A stretch of 64,000 nt of DNA from Ypsolopha sequella (lineage: Eukaryota; Arthropoda; Insecta; Lepidoptera; Ypsolophidae). A program made the position numbers and the translations under genes. Below the pieces are notes generated by a model that was not told the DNA's origin, did not search any database, and worked only from the letters and a program-made list of their open reading frames with translations. Positions 61,598-64,000 of this stretch are shown one piece after another. The number at the start of each line of letters is the position of its first letter. Position 1 is the first letter of the stretch. The stretch is from contig OW203989.1 in the NCBI GenBank assembly GCA_934047225.1, positions 14,421,977 through 14,485,976 on the forward strand. Reading direction: 5' to 3'.

Positions 61598-62651
61598 ATG
61601 TCGGTAGAAAAAGTGAAAATGGATAAAATCGAGCAGCGTGCGGTGATTAAGTTTTTGACTAAAGAAGGGAATACGCCTTCGGAGATCAGACAGCGTATGT
61701 CACGTGTGTTTGGCAGTTCGTGATCTTCCGAATTTTTGGTCAAGGCAGTTTAAATTAGGTCGTGAGAGCCTCGAAGATGATCCTCGTAGCGGAAGACCAG
61801 TTTCGGCCGTCACCGATGAAAATGTAGCCAGGGTGAAAAAAAAATATATTAGAGGACCGACGAGTGAAGCAGTGGGAGATAGCTAGAGATGTGGGCGTCA
61901 GTAAAGAGCGAGTCAATGAAATAATTCATGAGCATTTGAACATGTCCAAAGTTAGCGCACGTTGGGTCCCTAGAATGTTGACTGCATTTGACATGGAGAG
62001 GCGTGTCAAATGTTGCGAAGAGTTTTTGGACATGAGTCGAGGGAAAGAGGAAGAAATAATTTCAAGAATTGTAACATGTGATGAGACTTGGATTCGACAA
62101 TGGGACCCGGAAAGTAAGCAAGAGTCGTTACAGTGGAAATTTAAGGATGAGAAGCCGCCTCGGAAATTCAAGGTCTGTCCATCGGCCGGTAAACTTATGG
62201 CTACAATCTTTTGGGACATAGAAGGGATTTTGCTCATAGATTATTTACCGAAGAAAACTACAATGAATGCTGATTATTACTCAAACTTATTATATCAACT
62301 AAGAGAGACAATAAAAGAAAAACGGCGAGGTAAACTAAGTAAAGGCATTCTGATTTTGCACGATAACGCACCAGTGCATACCGCATGCACAACAAAGCTA
62401 GCAATTAAAGACAATGGCTTCGAAACCATTGACCACCCCCCTTATAGTCCAGATCTAGCCCCCTGTGACTATTTTCTGTTTAGACTTCTCAAGAAAGACC
62501 TCAGGGGACGAAGGTTTATGACCGATGACGAAATGAAGGCAGCGGTTTCTGACTATTTTGACGACAAACCAATTTTTTTTTTTTTATTGGCTTAAATTCA
62601 ATATTTGAAAAATTTAATAAGTGCATTTTATTAGCAGGGGACTATATATAA
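61598..62651 (+). pseudogene. mariner-family (DD34D) transposase, frameshifted
   Basis: It would cut and paste mariner elements at TA sites. The reading shifts frame at least three times. The start MSVEKVKMDKIEQRAVIKFL (ATG 61598) runs to about 61720. RQFKLGRESLEDDPRSGRPV SA is in a second frame. From an A-run near 61840, a third frame carries VKQWEIARDVGVSKERV (second HTH), WVPRML, CDETW (D at 62080), LHDNAPVHTA (D at 62362) and YSPDLAPCDYFLF (D at 62467). The last two Asp are separated by 34 residues. A T-run at 62571-62585 shifts frame again, and FNKCILLAGDYI ends at 62651. All three catalytic Asp survive, but the ORF is broken and part of the first HTH linker is deleted. No terminal inverted repeats were recognised. 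Confidence 0.92.
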
Positions 62652-62700
62652 AAATAAAAATAAACTACCCAGTTACGTCTTTTCTTTCATAGTTAGGTAG

Positions 62701-63456
62701 GTTACTTTTCAGCCTCCCCTCGTAGTTCAAACTATTCTGCACCAACATCAAATAACACCTTACAAACAGTTAGCTAAACGCCGTAAAGATCGTATTTGTT
62801 CTGTTCCTAAACCTAAAACTGAGTTTGCCAAAAGATTTCTCTTTTATCTCGGGCCATACCTGTATAACAAAATAAACTTACACCTACCCATTTACGGATT
62901 ACCTCGTTATCAATGCAAAAATAAACTTTGCTCATTCCTTATGAAGAATACATATGATGAAACTGAAAACTTCATGAAAACTAATACATAACATGTGGAT
63001 ATTTTAATAAACAGACAACCTCCTAAACCTATGCTTCAAACCCATACAATCTCGAATGCATGCCACACATGCACCCACCTTCTATCTCTCTCCTACGCAC
63101 ACATACACATAACACATACACATACACACACATATATATATATATATACATATACATACTTCACATCTTAAATTATACCTTTATTTACATAGCTTTTTCT
63201 CTCTCTTTTACCTATAACTAGTTAATGTTGTTAAGCCTATTAACTAAGTACTTATGTTTTTTTTTTACCCCATTCTGTCCTCCAAGGAAACGGGGCTGTT
63301 ATTCCTTTCTACAGGCGTAAAATCCTATCTAGGATAACAGCGTACATTTGTTATTAGTACTTTATGTGTATCTTAGATTTTAAGCTTAAATTCTTGTAAC
63401 TTGTACTGTACTCCCTTCTTGCGAAATAAATTAATATTCTATTCTATTCTATTCTA
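62701..63456 (+). pseudogene. LINE 3' end with short ORF tail and (TTCTA)n tail
   Basis: The open frame 62701-62991 includes HQHQITPYKQLAKRRKDRIC, KTEFAKRFLFYLGPYLYNKI NLHLPIYGLPRYQCKNKLCS FLM and stops at TAA (62989-62991). FLFYLGP.LYNK.N..LPI......K.KL..FL is the extreme C-terminus of a Jockey-like polymerase. A 460-bp 3' UTR follows, with a (CA)n/(TA)n microsatellite at 63100-63160, CTCCAAGGAAACGGGGCTGT, and a GAAATAAATTAATATTCTAT TCTATTCTA tail. It is 5'-truncated and inserted directly after the mariner relic. Confidence 0.8.
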
Positions 63457-63461
63457 AATAT

Positions 63462-63750
63462 AGTAAAATATATTTTTACAATCAACTTTTTAATATCTAC
63501 AATTTGATACCCATATTCTATTTTTAGGCTCATATTTTTTATTTTTCTCACTTATTTTGGAAATATTTTGAACAATTTCAATTTTTTTTTACACCGTGAT
63601 ATGTGGGCAAATTAATGCTATTTTTGTGCCAAATTTCATGTCTTTATCTTTAACGGTGCTAAAGTTATGGCTGTGACATTCGGACGGACGGACGGACAAT
63701 GGAGTCTCACTATAAAGGTTCCTTTTGTACCTTTTAGGTACGGAACCCTA
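63462..63750 (+). repeat. Lepidopteran GGGTTCCGTA repeat, 3' part
   Basis: TACAATTTGATACCCATATT, GTGCCAAATTTCATGTCTTT A, CGGACGGACGGACGGACAAT GGAGTC, TTTTAGGTACGGAACCCTAA AAA. It completes the copy begun at 61092. Confidence 0.75.
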
Positions 63751-64000
63751 AAAACTACTTATTCTAAATTTTGAGCGTTAGTAAAAAATTGCAATCAGCT
63801 TTGTAGCCATCTCATTAGTGCTATAGGTACAAAAATACTCGAAACGCGCGCGCCAAACATACAACTTTTCACATTTTCGCCATACATACTGAAAGGAGGG
63901 CAAAGTCCAAACCGTTTAACTCGACGTGATCTCCACTTTACAAACATGTAAAATACGTCCAAATGTTTATTTTACATCGTGCGCGACCGTCTCGGCTACA

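Overview
This window reads as nuclear DNA from a lepidopteran (moth or butterfly). It is AT-rich and gene-poor, and almost everything recognisable is transposon-derived. The order is inferred from repeats I know from Lepidoptera: the 'GGCCAAGTGCGAGTC...GGGTTCCGTA' interspersed repeat, the RTE tail that reads 'GGCCTATGTCCAGCAGT', tRNA-headed SINEs with a shared body, and a Helitron-like 'CGGGCGAAGCCGCGGGC...CTAG' terminus. Species cannot be set from the sequence. No conserved host protein-coding gene could be supported. Most open frames are short, lie in repeats, or are antisense shadows of repeats. Repeat boundaries were read by eye and are approximate to a few bases unless a target duplication is stated.

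Layout. 0-5.8 kb: palindromic MITEs, a scrap of a non-LTR retrotransposon ORF, a Helitron-like end and an eight-unit 50-bp minisatellite. 6.6-8.4 kb: a 1.8-kb inverted repeat with arms of about 500 bp. 9.6-13.2 kb: an RTE tail, a SINE body, a LINE 3' end carrying a 372-bp MITE in a TTAA site, a hAT-like element, a MITE, a tRNA-Ser 3' half ending in CCA, and another palindromic MITE. 13.2-27.1 kb: sparse sequence with MITE copies, a decayed LINE with a zinc-knuckle and nuclease-like motif (23.3-24.0 kb), and one short ORF with a signal-peptide-like start (24.2-24.4 kb).

27.26-31.14 kb: the best-preserved and youngest unit. It is a minus-strand LTR element with two nearly identical 1.12-kb LTRs, a 4-bp target duplication (AGGT) and a tRNA-Lys-type primer binding site. 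It has no visible gag-pol. Its 1.64-kb interior holds a 15-bp-unit minisatellite and a possible two-exon 51-residue reading frame that starts inside the primer binding site.

31-46 kb: a LINE reverse-transcriptase C-terminus (33 kb), a LINE RNase H and C-terminus (35.3-36.0 kb), a THAP-motif DNA transposon relic (38.6-39.4 kb) whose ends match the hairpin MITE at 3 kb, a Tc1-like transposase fragment, and long and short forms of one inverted-repeat family. 46-64 kb: a SINE split by two later insertions (50.4-51.4 kb), further palindromic MITEs, a 395-bp fold-back, and a cluster at 60.5-63.8 kb of MITE, SINE, lepidopteran repeat, broken mariner (DD34D) and LINE 3' end.

There is no operon-like logic. 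The biology is layered transposition: autonomous relics (mariner, Tc1-like, THAP-type, LINEs, LTR element) beside many non-autonomous inverted-repeat derivatives. Many of these would fold into long hairpins if transcribed.
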